Shown here: piece after piece, positions 7,886-16,670 of the stretch
Numbering within the stretch: position 1 is the stretch's first letter
How the letters are laid out: each line of letters begins with the position of its first letter
NCBI GenBank assembly: GCA_944358795.1
Contig: CALVRW010000049.1
Span: forward strand, 1 to 43,752
Length of the DNA: 43,752 nucleotides
From: an uncultured Bacilli bacterium
GTDB lineage: Bacteria; Bacillota_I; Bacilli_A; RF39; UBA660
Reading direction: 5' to 3'
Program-made: the position numbers and the translations under genes
Notes under the pieces: model-generated
Told to the model about the DNA's origin: nothing
Seen by the model: the letters and a program-made list of their open reading frames with translations, nothing else
Databases searched by the model: none

Positions 7886-9948
7886 TATTCTTTTTCACTA
7901 ATCATCGATCTACTACATAAATAAGTAATGATAAAATAACCACCATAAATAAAGATTAAGAAGATTGCTGTCATAATAATAGAAGATAATAATTTTTCAT
8001 TTCCAAATGTTTCTAAAATGGTACTTGCAAACATAATACCAAAGATAGAATGAATGATTGCTACAATGAGTGGGAATAAGAAGAAAATGGCAATTTGAAT
8101 AAATAACGTTTTACGAATCATTTTCTCATCTACCCCTAACCTTCTTAACATCATGTAACGTTCTTTATTATCACTACTTTCTGATAATTCTTTTAAAGCT
8201 AAAATAGCTGCACTTGAAATTAAGAAAATAATTCCTAAATAAATACCAATAAAGGTTACGATTGCTCCAAGTCCAATACTTGCTTCATAAATAGAAATTT
8301 TTGTAGAAGCACTTAACGTCGTCTTATCTTCAAAGGCACTCACTTCTTCACTAGCAAGTTGTGCTTCAATTTCTTCCTTTTCATCTTCCGTTTTCCCAGT
8401 ATAATTGGCAATTAAATATGTTTCTTCTTTCATCTCTTCTGGCAACGTTTGATCCGGTATTAAAATAATTCCTGTATTAATATGATTCGCGCTGATTTCA
8501 ATAAAACCTGGCTTACATTCTGGATATTTCGGTTGATACGTTTTACCATTTAATGTAAGCGTTGTTCCTTTTTTTAATACTCGATTTCTAATTTGAACCA
8601 TGGAATCGAAGTCTGCAATGATCATGTATTCATCTTCTTTTAATTCATAAGTTGGATTACCGTATTGTTTGGCAACTTTATTATATTCACTTACTTTTAC
8701 AATTGGTTCAGCACTATCATAAAGTAACATAGGATATTCTTTTTTGATTGCTCCATATTCTGTACCAAATGTATCCTTCATCGTAATATCATTTGTCGCA
8801 TAAATATTAACATTGATCATATCTGTTAAGTTATTTTTCCAATCAAAATCTAATAATTCTAATGTATCGGTAATTGGTGTTTTAGAATCTGCAATTTGTT
8901 CTTCTGTATATGGAATTCCATAATACTGATCACTACTAGTTAAATTGGCTTTTTTTGATAATAATATATCCACGGGTGTTAACTCTTTTAAATTATTTGT
9001 CATTGAATTTTTAAGTGATAACGCACTTGATAAAATACAAATTGTTAAGAATAACATTAAACTAATGGTTGTCATAGAAAAGACAGTTGTATTAATTTTA
9101 CTATTTACTTGTCTTAAAATAAACATATTTAAATTCTTGTGATATAGTTTTTTACGTTTCATTACTAATTTTAAAACAAATCCAGATAATGACCAGAATA
9201 AGAAGAATGTTCCAATTACTCCAAGAACAATATCGGTTAATAATTGATTACTAGTAAGTGTCGTATTTAATACTGTAACATTATAATAGGCATATCCTAA
9301 CATGACAACAGAAAGAATAAATACAATCGTACAAAGAATTGGATTCTTCATTTTGATTGTTTCACTCTTTTTATTGGCTGTAATTAAATCAATTAATTTA
9401 CATTTACTAACTGAAATTGTATTAAAAATCATCACACAGAAATACATGATACAAAAGTAAAGAATTGTTTTTCCTAAAGCTTTAGTAGAAAATACAAAAC
9501 TAAATTTTGTCATATCTGCTTCAAACATATTCGCAACAACAATACTCATTCCCTGTGATAAAATCGTTCCAATTACTAACCCTATCACAAGAGAAACTGT
9601 TCCAATCAAAATGGTTTCTAATAACAAAATTCTCGATATTTTTCCTTTACTCATTCCCAGTGTCATATAAATACCAAATTCTTTTTTTCTTCGTTTCATT
9701 AAGAATTGACTAGCATAAATAATTAAGAAACCAAGAATAAAGGATACAAAGACACTTACACCGGATAACATCGTATTCATTAGTTTAATAATATCTTTTG
9801 TTGAGTTCGAAACTTCTAACATAACAGTCTGTGTTTCCATTGCATTAAAAATATAGAAAATAGCAACTGCTAAAATAAGTGTAAAAAAGTAAATGGTATA
9901 ATCTTTGATACTTTTTTTAATATTTTTTAATGATAATTTAAATAACAT
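7885..9948 (-). CDS. bceB: BceB-type ABC transporter permease (antimicrobial peptide resistance)
   Basis: 687-residue permease of the FtsX/BceB family, the normal size. One N-terminal helix (about 17-37), a set of helices at about 55-75, 108-130, 150-170, 200-250, a large extracellular region (~310-530), and three or four C-terminal helices fit the ten-helix BceB plan. BceB proteins recognise lantibiotics and bacitracin-like peptides bound to lipid II-cycle intermediates, free the target, and signal to the partner kinase. It overlaps bceA by 11 bases, with GGTGAGG upstream of ATG 9946-9948, so the two are translationally coupled. The kinase and response regulator lie upstream, beyond the LRR genes. 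Confidence 0.9.
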   Translation of the reverse strand: MLFKLSLKNIKKSIKDYTIYFFTLILAVAIFYIFNAMETQTVMLEVSNSTKDIIKLMNTMLSGVSVFVSFILGFLIIYASQFLMKRRKKEFGIYMTLGMSKGKISRILLLETILIGTVSLVIGLVIGTILSQGMSIVVANMFEADMTKFSFVFSTKALGKTILYFCIMYFCVMIFNTISVSKCKLIDLITANKKSETIKMKNPILCTIVFILSVVMLGYAYYNVTVLNTTLTSNQLLTDIVLGVIGTFFLFWSLSGFVLKLVMKRKKLYHKNLNMFILRQVNSKINTTVFSMTTISLMLFLTICILSSALSLKNSMTNNLKELTPVDILLSKKANLTSSDQYYGIPYTEEQIADSKTPITDTLELLDFDWKNNLTDMINVNIYATNDITMKDTFGTEYGAIKKEYPMLLYDSAEPIVKVSEYNKVAKQYGNPTYELKEDEYMIIADFDSMVQIRNRVLKKGTTLTLNGKTYQPKYPECKPGFIEISANHINTGIILIPDQTLPEEMKEETYLIANYTGKTEDEKEEIEAQLASEEVSAFEDKTTLSASTKISIYEASIGLGAIVTFIGIYLGIIFLISSAAILALKELSESSDNKERYMMLRRLGVDEKMIRKTLFIQIAIFFLFPLIVAIIHSIFGIMFASTILETFGNEKLLSSIIMTAIFLIFIYGGYFIITYLCSRSMISEKE

Positions 9949-10705
9949 CGTTTACCTCACCCCCAAGGATGGTAACAACATCAATAATCTTATCAAAAAA
10001 TTCTTTTCTAGAATCATTTCCTTTTACTAATTCATTAAATAATTTTCCATCTTTTATAAAAATTACACGATTTGCATAACTTGCAGTGAAAGCATCATGT
10101 GTAACCATTAAAATCGTTGCTTCTAAACTTTGGTTCATATATTCAAAGTTTTCTAATAACATCTTTGCACTTTTTGAATCAAGTGCTCCTGTTGGTTCAT
10201 CAGCTAGAACTAATTTAGGATTTGTAATCATTGCTCGAATAGAAGCAACTCTTTGTTTTTGTCCTCCTGACATTTGATATGGATACTTTTGTAATACTTG
10301 CTCTACATTTAACTTTTTCGCAAATTCATGAACTCTTGCTTCAATTTCATTTGCTTTCACACCTTGAATCGTAAGAGCAAGTGCTATATTTTCATAAGCT
10401 GTTAAAGTATCTAATAAATTGAAATCTTGAAAGATAAATCCTAACTCTTCTCTACGGAAACGATTTAATTGGTTTCCTTTTAATTTCGTGATATCAACTC
10501 CACCTACATAAATATGTCCACTCGTTACTTTATCAATGGTAGAAATACAATTAAGCAAAGTTGTTTTTCCACTTCCACTCGCTCCCATGATCGCGACAAA
10601 CTCTCCCTTATTTACAGAAAAAGAAATACCATCCACCGCTTTGGTTAAATTTAATTTATTTCCATAATATTTTTCTACATGTTCTATTTTTAAAATTGGT
10701 TCCAT
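9938..10705 (-). CDS. bceA: BceA-type ABC transporter ATP-binding protein
   Basis: 255-residue ATPase of the MacB/BceA class. Walker A GASGSGKTT near residue 41, Q-loop region FQDFNLL, ABC signature MSGGQKQR, Walker B LVLADEPTG with the D-loop ALDS, and the switch His in MVTHD are all present, so it should hydrolyse ATP and drive BceB. The start is the ATG at 10703-10705 with AGGAGGGG five bases before; upstream in-frame codons lack a site. Immediately upstream are a -10 box (complement of 10725-10730) and a BceR-type dyad at 10774-10787, so bceAB should be induced through BceRS. Confidence 0.93.
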   Translation of the reverse strand: MEPILKIEHVEKYYGNKLNLTKAVDGISFSVNKGEFVAIMGASGSGKTTLLNCISTIDKVTSGHIYVGGVDITKLKGNQLNRFRREELGFIFQDFNLLDTLTAYENIALALTIQGVKANEIEARVHEFAKKLNVEQVLQKYPYQMSGGQKQRVASIRAMITNPKLVLADEPTGALDSKSAKMLLENFEYMNQSLEATILMVTHDAFTASYANRVIFIKDGKLFNELVKGNDSRKEFFDKIIDVVTILGGEVNDVI

Positions 10706-10724
10706 ATTTTCCCCTCCTGCATTC

Positions 10725-10730
10725 ATTATA
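10725..10730 (-). promoter_or_regulatory. -10 box of the bceAB promoter
   Basis: TATAAT on the minus strand. The hexamer 17 bases upstream (TGGTAA) is a poor -35, as expected for a promoter that needs an activator. Confidence 0.5.
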
Positions 10731-10773
10731 GTAAATCTAATCATGAATTACCATCGATTTATATTACAAAACC

Positions 10774-10787
10774 TTACATTTCTGTAA
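10774..10787 (-). promoter_or_regulatory. BceR-type operator before bceAB
   Basis: Perfect dyad TTACA-TTTC-TGTAA, extended on both sides to CCTTACATTTCTGTAAGG. It fits the TNACA-N4-TGTAA consensus known for BceR-like regulators and lies about 45-60 bases upstream of the bceA -10 box. It could also fold as a GAAA-loop hairpin with a short T run on the minus strand, so a terminator role for the upstream LRR transcript is possible. The rest of 10791-10920 is A/T-rich without a gene. Confidence 0.7.
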
Positions 10788-10920
10788 GGCTTTATCATTT
10801 ATCCATAAATTCGTTTTAAATAAATTTGTTCTTGTCCTTTTTTTAAACAATTATTTCTTTATCATTTAATAACTTTATATTATTATCTTGATTTTCTAAA
10901 GGTGCAAAATTAAAGAGATT

Positions 10921-12603
10921 TTATTCTTTTACCTTCTGTTTTGACTTTGAACACATACTAGAATCCAACATAATTAATCCAGAATTTATTTCTGTTGGAA
11001 CTTCTACTGCTTCTAAATTTTCATTAAACTTTAAAATCTCATCCCCTATTATCAACACTTTTGGTAAGATGACTTCTTTTAGTGAAGTATTAAAAAAGAA
11101 ACTGCGATACCCGATTTCAATGACATTTGGTAATTCTACTTTCTGCAATTCCTGATTAAAACAAAGGAAATAACTTCCAATAACTGTTGCTTTTGGTAAC
11201 TCTATTTTATTCAATTGAACATTAAAATACAAAAAGTAAGGTCCTACCGATACTACATTTGGTAATATCAGTTCTTTTAAAGTTTCATTACTGTATAAAA
11301 AACAACTTCCAATTGCATTTACATTTCTAATATCAATTTCTTTTAATACTTTATTATGATATAAAAAATAATTTTCTATCTTTGTTAACTTAGGAACAGA
11401 TAGTGTTTCTAAATTTTCATTATAGTGTAAAAAATGGGTTCCTATTGATGTAACCTTTGATAATTCAAGTTGTTCTAATGCAATGTTAGAATATAAGAAA
11501 TCTTTTCCTACAACTATTACATTTGGTAAAATTAATTTTTTTAATTCTCGATTATAATATAAAAATCGATCATCTATCTGAGTGATATCATTATTTTGTA
11601 ATTGAATCAATTGATTTTTTTGATTAATTGTAAGTTCAACCACCGTTCCATCTTCTTCAAACAGTACAATATTCTTATAGTCACGGTCTTTTTTTATTTC
11701 TATTTTATTGATTTTTTTGATTGTCTTTAAAAAACTATCGCGAATCGTTTTATCATATGACGATATTGTTTTTTCTTTTAAATCTAAAATGAAATGTTCA
11801 AAGAGAATGTATCGTTCTTTTTCATATCGTCGCACTTCAAAATTATCAATCACAATATTATTTGGACAATAATAAATATTATTGATTTCCTGATTATATT
11901 GATAAAATTTTCCATCAGTTGCTTCCACATATCCTTTTAATTCAAATCCAGTATCGTCAAATGATTGTTTTAATCCATAGTACTTAGCAAAACTTTCTGT
12001 TAACCCAGGAATAATATTATCTAAGTTGTTAGAGAATGTAGAATCAGGATTTTCTACCTTATGATTATATCGATTTTTAATTGATAAAGTATGCGAATTA
12101 TCTTTTTTAAATTGAATACTAATCACAGATGTTCCATATTCATCTTGTCTTTCCGGATGTGAAAAGTTCTCTCTTTTAATGTCCTCCACATTTTTCTTAA
12201 CTGCAAAGAATACATACCAATTATTTAATCTTCCACCATTAAAAGTACAAAGTTCTTCTTCCTTTATATAATACTTTCTAAAGTTTTTTATTTCTTCTTC
12301 ACTATTACACCGATATAATGTATATCCAGCTTCATCTAATAATTCTTCTGGCGTTTTTTTGACCTGAACTTCTTCTTGTGCTTCTTCTTTATCTTCAATA
12401 AAAGAATAAAGAAAGGATTGAAATTCTTTTTGTTTTTCTTCTTTTATAATGTCATCATATAATGAATGAGTTGGTTCAAAATGGTCTAATAATAATGCGG
12501 AAAGTAATCCTTCTGTTTCTAATAATGTGGGAAATAATTCTCTACATAATTGACTCATTCTTTCTCCATAATGTTTTTTGATAATCTTTAAATCATTTGT
12601 CAT
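10921..12603 (-). CDS. Leucine-rich-repeat protein in Bce locus, paralogue 1
   Basis: 560 residues, no signal peptide or membrane helix, so probably cytoplasmic. Residues 1-~330 form a conserved N-terminal region (begins MTNDLKIIKKHYGE; includes the segment DEYGTSVISIQF near 165 and NRYNH near 185). From about 355 on there are eight or nine BspA-like (LRR_5) repeats of 23 residues, pattern L-x-x-L-x-LPNV-x-x-IG-x-x-FLYxN. The function of this architecture is unknown to me; LRR_5 arrays usually bind proteins. The start is ATG 12601-12603 with AGGTGATAAT upstream. It has its own promoter copy and lies between bceS and bceA. It aligns over its full length with the next gene, a tandem duplication. 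Confidence 0.8.
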   Translation of the reverse strand: MTNDLKIIKKHYGERMSQLCRELFPTLLETEGLLSALLLDHFEPTHSLYDDIIKEEKQKEFQSFLYSFIEDKEEAQEEVQVKKTPEELLDEAGYTLYRCNSEEEIKNFRKYYIKEEELCTFNGGRLNNWYVFFAVKKNVEDIKRENFSHPERQDEYGTSVISIQFKKDNSHTLSIKNRYNHKVENPDSTFSNNLDNIIPGLTESFAKYYGLKQSFDDTGFELKGYVEATDGKFYQYNQEINNIYYCPNNIVIDNFEVRRYEKERYILFEHFILDLKEKTISSYDKTIRDSFLKTIKKINKIEIKKDRDYKNIVLFEEDGTVVELTINQKNQLIQLQNNDITQIDDRFLYYNRELKKLILPNVIVVGKDFLYSNIALEQLELSKVTSIGTHFLHYNENLETLSVPKLTKIENYFLYHNKVLKEIDIRNVNAIGSCFLYSNETLKELILPNVVSVGPYFLYFNVQLNKIELPKATVIGSYFLCFNQELQKVELPNVIEIGYRSFFFNTSLKEVILPKVLIIGDEILKFNENLEAVEVPTEINSGLIMLDSSMCSKSKQKVKE

Positions 12604-12646
12604 ATTATCACCTACATTCCACATCAAATCATTTGTATATTCTACT

Positions 12647-12674
12647 ATTATAATCAAAAAATAGAATCGTGCAA
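12647..12674 (-). promoter_or_regulatory. Promoter of LRR paralogue 1
   Basis: Minus-strand -35 TTGCAC (12669-12674), 16-base spacer, -10 TATAAT (12647-12652). The same arrangement, with a nearly identical spacer, precedes paralogue 2. Confidence 0.55.
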
Positions 12675-12689
12675 AATACTTATCTTATT

Positions 12690-14294
12690 TTAAAGCCATA
12701 CCCATTTCCTTTTTTGCTTTGTTTTATGAGATTCCTCTTCTAATTCATACGAACTCATAAAAGATTCTTCATTTAAATATTGGCTCATAAATAAAAATCC
12801 CGCTCCTACTTCAGCATCATCGGCAATATTTTTATATTTTAATTTTTCATTAAAATATAAACAACAAAATCCTATTTCTTTTACATTTGGTAATTCTAAC
12901 ATTTCTAAATCTTTATTCACATATAAAAAATAATGTCCTATTTCGATTACGTTTTGTAATTGTATTGTTATTAAAGATTCGTTAGAATATAGGAAATGAT
13001 TACCAACTTTTTTTGCAGATGGTAGTCCTGCTCTTTTTAAATATTTGTTAAAATACAAACATTGATCGCCAATTTCAATTACATTCGGTAAATAGATTTC
13101 TTCTAACGCTTTATTATAATATAAAAAATATGATTCTATCTTTCTCGCATTTGGTAATTCTATCTTTTTTAAAACTTGATTAGAAAATAAAAACTGTGCT
13201 CCAATTTCAGTTACATTCGGTAAAATCACTTCTATTAATGAACTATTTTCTCCTAAAAAATCAATTCCAATTTTTTCTACTTTATCATTTTTTAACTTCA
13301 CTAATTGATTCGTATCATCTAATACTAATTCTATCTTATTATCGTCTTGCTGAGTTAGTATAACCTTTTTTCCATGATTCTCCTTTTTTATTTCTATACG
13401 ATCTATTTCTTGTACAGTGTCCAAAAAAGCATCATCAAAGTTATCATATAACGAGATAGTTTTCTTTTTTAAATCTAAAATAAAATAGTCAAAGATAATA
13501 TATCGTTCTTTTTGATATCGTTTTACATCTAAATTATCGATAATAATATTATCTAGGCAATAATAAACATCGCAAATATCTAAATTATATTTATAAAGTT
13601 TTCCATCATTAGCCCTTACATATCCATCTAGTTCAAATTGTAACTCATAACAAGATTGTATTAATCCATAGTATTTAGCAAAGCTATCTGTTAATCCAGG
13701 GATAATATTATCTAAGTTATTAGAAAATGTAGAATCAGGATTTTCTACCGCATGATTATATCGATTTTTAATCGATAAATTGTGAGAATCATCCCTTTCA
13801 AATTGAATACTAATTACTGATGTTCCATATTCATCTTGTCTTTTTGGATGAGGAAAGTTCTCTCTTTTAATCTCATCTACATTTTTCTTTACTGCAAAGA
13901 ATACATAACAACTATCTAATCTATCCTCATCAAAAGTACATAATTCTTCATCTGCTTCATAGTATTTTCTAAATGATTCAATTTCTTCGTCATTATTACA
14001 CTGATATAAGATATAACCTGCCTCATCCAATAATTCTTCTGGTGTTTTTTCTACCTGAATGGCGTCTTTCAAATATTCTTTTTCTCCAATAAAAGAATAA
14101 ATATAATTTTGAAAATCTACTTTTCTATCTTGTTTTATGATATCATCATACAAAAAAAGATTAGGTTCAAAATGGTCTAATAATAATGTTGAGAGTAATC
14201 CCTCTTTCTCTAATATTGTAGGAAACAATTTTCTACATAGCTTACTCATTTTTTCTCCATAGTATTTTTTGATAATCTTTAAATCATTTGACAT
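12690..14294 (-). CDS. Leucine-rich-repeat protein in Bce locus, paralogue 2
   Basis: 534 residues, soluble, with the same plan as its neighbour: a ~330-residue N-terminal region (begins MSNDLKIIKKYYGE; DEYGTSVISIQF and NRYNH conserved) and a C-terminal array of about seven 23-residue LRR_5 repeats (for example LPNVIEIGDQCLYFN). It has fewer repeats than paralogue 1 and a different tail (ends KTKQKRKWVWL). The start is ATG 14292-14294 with AGGTGAAGAT upstream. The strongly matched N-termini suggest a fairly recent duplication and a shared partner, while the repeat arrays have diverged. Position directly downstream of bceS suggests a role connected with peptide sensing, but that is only an inference from context. 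Confidence 0.8.
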   Translation of the reverse strand: MSNDLKIIKKYYGEKMSKLCRKLFPTILEKEGLLSTLLLDHFEPNLFLYDDIIKQDRKVDFQNYIYSFIGEKEYLKDAIQVEKTPEELLDEAGYILYQCNNDEEIESFRKYYEADEELCTFDEDRLDSCYVFFAVKKNVDEIKRENFPHPKRQDEYGTSVISIQFERDDSHNLSIKNRYNHAVENPDSTFSNNLDNIIPGLTDSFAKYYGLIQSCYELQFELDGYVRANDGKLYKYNLDICDVYYCLDNIIIDNLDVKRYQKERYIIFDYFILDLKKKTISLYDNFDDAFLDTVQEIDRIEIKKENHGKKVILTQQDDNKIELVLDDTNQLVKLKNDKVEKIGIDFLGENSSLIEVILPNVTEIGAQFLFSNQVLKKIELPNARKIESYFLYYNKALEEIYLPNVIEIGDQCLYFNKYLKRAGLPSAKKVGNHFLYSNESLITIQLQNVIEIGHYFLYVNKDLEMLELPNVKEIGFCCLYFNEKLKYKNIADDAEVGAGFLFMSQYLNEESFMSSYELEEESHKTKQKRKWVWL

Positions 14295-14340
14295 ATCTTC
14301 ACCTATTTCAATTATATTAATACTTCTTACATATTTCATT

Positions 14341-14368
14341 ATTATAATCAAAAAATAAAACAATGCAA
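14341..14368 (-). promoter_or_regulatory. Promoter of LRR paralogue 2
   Basis: Minus-strand -35 TTGCAT (14363-14368), 16-base spacer, -10 TATAAT (14341-14346), just after the bceS stop codon; duplicated upstream of paralogue 1. Confidence 0.55.
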
Positions 14369-14378
14369 GTATATTGTT

Positions 14379-15398
14379 TTACTTTTCAATAACATCATAA
14401 AAATCATGCTTTCCAAACTCTATTGTCACTTCCGTATACTGTCCTTCTTCTGATTGAATAGAAAGTTTATGACCTAATTTATCACATAATTTTTTACACA
14501 AATATAATCCCATACCAGTTGACTTCTTTTTCTTTCTTCCGTTCGTACCAGTAAATCCTTTTTCAAACACACGAGATAAATCTGATTTTGCAATTCCGAT
14601 TCCATTATCTGTTATTGAGATGGCAACGCAATCCTCAGTTTCTTCTGCTTTAATCGTAATGATAGAATCTTGATCTTTTCGATACTGAATACTATTTTGA
14701 ATCAATTGATTCAGTAAATACTCTAACCATTTAGAATCTGTATAAACAGTTTTATCTAAATGTTGTAATTCTAATTTAATTTTATGTTCAATAAAACTAT
14801 CTTTATTTTTTATCGCAACTTGATTCACCACTTGTTTGATTGAAACTTTACTAATGACATAATCTTTTTCTGGATGCTCACTTCTGGCATAATACAATAC
14901 TTGTTCAACATAAGCATCAATTTTATGAAATTGATCAACTAATTTTGCTGATTCTTTCGTTGGATGATTATGAAGACATAATAATCCTGCTGAAATTGGT
15001 ATTTTCACTTCATGAACCCATAATTCAATATATTCTTTTAATTCTTCTAATTTTTGTTCATAAGTAATAATATGTTCTCTCATATCTTTATCTGTTTCGT
15101 ACAATGTTTCAAATAATATTTTTCCATCTAAAAAATGAGGTTCATAAAGTAAAGAATGAAGAAGATACTTTTTATCTAATTCTTTTAATTGGTTGGTTAC
15201 TAAATCATAGTATTTTTTCTTTCGATAATAAGGATATAAAAGTAAATAAACCCCATACATCAATACTAATAATAAAATTGCGATAAATAAGGATTGATTC
15301 ACTTGAAATCCAAGTAATAAGAAAATTAAAATTCCTAAAAATAAAATGTAGACAAAAATCGCAATCATTTGATCTTTGATATAATCTCTAAACTTCAT
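14379..15398 (-). CDS. bceS: BceS-type intramembrane-sensing histidine kinase
   Basis: 339-residue sensor kinase with two N-terminal transmembrane helices (about 12-30 and 35-55) and almost no extracellular loop, the hallmark of intramembrane-sensing kinases that take their signal from a BceAB-type transporter. The H-box is ELWVHEVKIP near residue 150, with the phospho-accepting His followed by Glu. The N-box (LLNQLIQNSIQY), G1 (DNGIGI), F/G2 (FEKGF, KSTGMGLYL) motifs are present, so the ATPase domain is complete. The ATG overlaps the bceR stop (ATGA), so translation is coupled. Partners: BceR upstream, BceAB downstream. Confidence 0.93.
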   Translation of the reverse strand: MKFRDYIKDQMIAIFVYILFLGILIFLLLGFQVNQSLFIAILLLVLMYGVYLLLYPYYRKKKYYDLVTNQLKELDKKYLLHSLLYEPHFLDGKILFETLYETDKDMREHIITYEQKLEELKEYIELWVHEVKIPISAGLLCLHNHPTKESAKLVDQFHKIDAYVEQVLYYARSEHPEKDYVISKVSIKQVVNQVAIKNKDSFIEHKIKLELQHLDKTVYTDSKWLEYLLNQLIQNSIQYRKDQDSIITIKAEETEDCVAISITDNGIGIAKSDLSRVFEKGFTGTNGRKKKKSTGMGLYLCKKLCDKLGHKLSIQSEEGQYTEVTIEFGKHDFYDVIEK

Positions 15399-16063
15399 AA
15401 TAAGATATACCCCTGTCCTCTTCTTGTTTCAATCGCATCCGTTAAGCCAATTTCACGAAGTTTATTACGAATTCGATTCATATTAACTGTTAAGGTATTA
15501 TCATCAATAAATTCTTCCGTATCCCATAAATAACGCATAATTTCTTCTCTTGATACAATGGTTCCTTGATGCATCAGTAAATAATAAAATATTTTTAATT
15601 CGTTTTTAGATAACGGTACTTCTATGTTTCCTTTTTGAATCATTCCTTTTGATAAATGTAATGTAATATCACGGTATGAAAGAACAGTACTTGTTTGATT
15701 CATTCTTTTTAATACAGCTTCAATTCTAAGTAATAAAATTTGAGGATTATATGGTTTGGTAATATAATCATCTGCTCCATAACTCATACATAATAATTCA
15801 TCCATTTCATTATTCTTACTCGTTACCATGATGACAGGAATATTACTCGTTTTACGAAATTCTTTTAATAAAGACTCGCCATTCATACCAGGTATATTAA
15901 TATCTAATAAGATTAAATCAACATTGCTAGTAAGATTAGAAAAAGTTTGACTTAATGTATCAAATTCTGTTACTAATGTTACTTGGTAACCACTATTCTT
16001 AAGAAAAGTTGCCAGTTCTTCTCTTAATTCTATATCATCTTCTACAATCAAAATGGTCTTCAT
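15395..16063 (-). CDS. bceR: BceR-type response regulator, OmpR/PhoB family
   Basis: 222-residue DNA-binding response regulator. Receiver domain (1-~120) with the acidic pocket EDD near residue 8, phospho-acceptor Asp in LILLDINIPG near residue 51, conserved Thr/Ser in VMVTS and Lys in DYITKPY. The C-terminal winged helix (about 125-220) ends with the RRGQGYIL motif typical of OmpR/PhoB proteins. The start is the ATG at 16061-16063 with GGGAG upstream. It probably binds the dyad at 10774-10787 to induce bceAB. Transcription starts from an extended -10 promoter overlapping the divergent glycosylase promoter. Confidence 0.93.
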   Translation of the reverse strand: MKTILIVEDDIELREELATFLKNSGYQVTLVTEFDTLSQTFSNLTSNVDLILLDINIPGMNGESLLKEFRKTSNIPVIMVTSKNNEMDELLCMSYGADDYITKPYNPQILLLRIEAVLKRMNQTSTVLSYRDITLHLSKGMIQKGNIEVPLSKNELKIFYYLLMHQGTIVSREEIMRYLWDTEEFIDDNTLTVNMNRIRNKLREIGLTDAIETRRGQGYILL

Positions 16064-16084
16064 TCTATCACTCCCAATATCGAT

Positions 16085-16115
16085 ATTATAACACAAATAG
16101 AAAGTGTGCTATAAT
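16085..16115. promoter_or_regulatory. Overlapping divergent promoters, bceR and deoxyinosine glycosylase
   Basis: Minus strand: extended -10 TGTTATAAT (16085-16093) for bceR. Plus strand: extended -10 TGCTATAAT (16107-16115) for the glycosylase. Neither has a good -35, and each polymerase footprint covers the other, so the two promoters probably compete. Confidence 0.6.
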
Positions 16116-16131
16116 AAAATTGGTGATAACG

Positions 16132-16635
16132 GTGAAAGAATATGTAACACATGAATTTGGACCTTTCTATCAAACAGATTCTAAAATATTAATTTTAGGG
16201 AGTATTCCATCAAAACAATCTAGAATTCAAGGGTTTTATTATGGACATCCAAAAAATCGTTTTTGGAAAGTACTCGCAACTGTTTTAAATGAACCAATAC
16301 CAATTTCTATCGATGATAAAAAAGCATTGTTAACTCGCAATAAAATTGCTTTATGGGATGTTCTTGCAAGTTGTGAAATTCATGGTTCTAGTGATAGTTC
16401 CATTACAAACCCAATTCCAAATGACATTGTATCTCTAATGAAACAATGTCAAATTAAAAAAATTTATACAACTGGTAAAAAATCTTATCAATTATATCAA
16501 AAATATTGTTATCCTACTACAAAAATAGAAGCAATCTATTTACCATCTACTAGTCCTGCAAATTGTAAAAAAGGAATTGAACAAGAACTAATCAATGCTT
16601 ATCAAAAAATAAAAGAAACTCTGTATCTAGAATAG
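16132..16635 (+). CDS. DNA-deoxyinosine (hypoxanthine) glycosylase, UDG superfamily family 6
   Basis: 167-residue base-excision enzyme removing hypoxanthine produced by adenine deamination. The signature region reads ILGSIPSKQSRIQGFYYGHP followed by KNRFW, which matches family 6 rather than uracil-specific UDGs; motif 2 is LPSTSPAN near residue 140. The length is normal. The start is GTG 16132-16134, with GGTGAT upstream; the frame is open further upstream but that part overlaps bceR and precedes the promoter. The leader is only about ten bases. Confidence 0.85.
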   Translation: MKEYVTHEFGPFYQTDSKILILGSIPSKQSRIQGFYYGHPKNRFWKVLATVLNEPIPISIDDKKALLTRNKIALWDVLASCEIHGSSDSSITNPIPNDIVSLMKQCQIKKIYTTGKKSYQLYQKYCYPTTKIEAIYLPSTSPANCKKGIEQELINAYQKIKETLYLE

Positions 16636-16649
16636 AAACAGGGTTTTTA
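16616..16649 (+). terminator. Terminator after the glycosylase gene
   Basis: Stem AAACTCTGT (16616-16624) with ACAGGGTTT (16638-16646), one G-U pair, then a short T run; includes the stop codon. Confidence 0.65.
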
Positions 16650-16670
16650 TTAAACTGAATAATATCACTT

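Noticed and set aside
10767-10795. Simple terminator after the LRR genes
   Set aside because: Possible, but the exact TTACA-N4-TGTAA dyad before bceA is better explained as a BceR operator; kept as an alternative.
10921-14294. Surface adhesin of the BspA type
   Set aside because: Neither LRR protein has a signal peptide or wall anchor, so a secreted adhesin role is unlikely.
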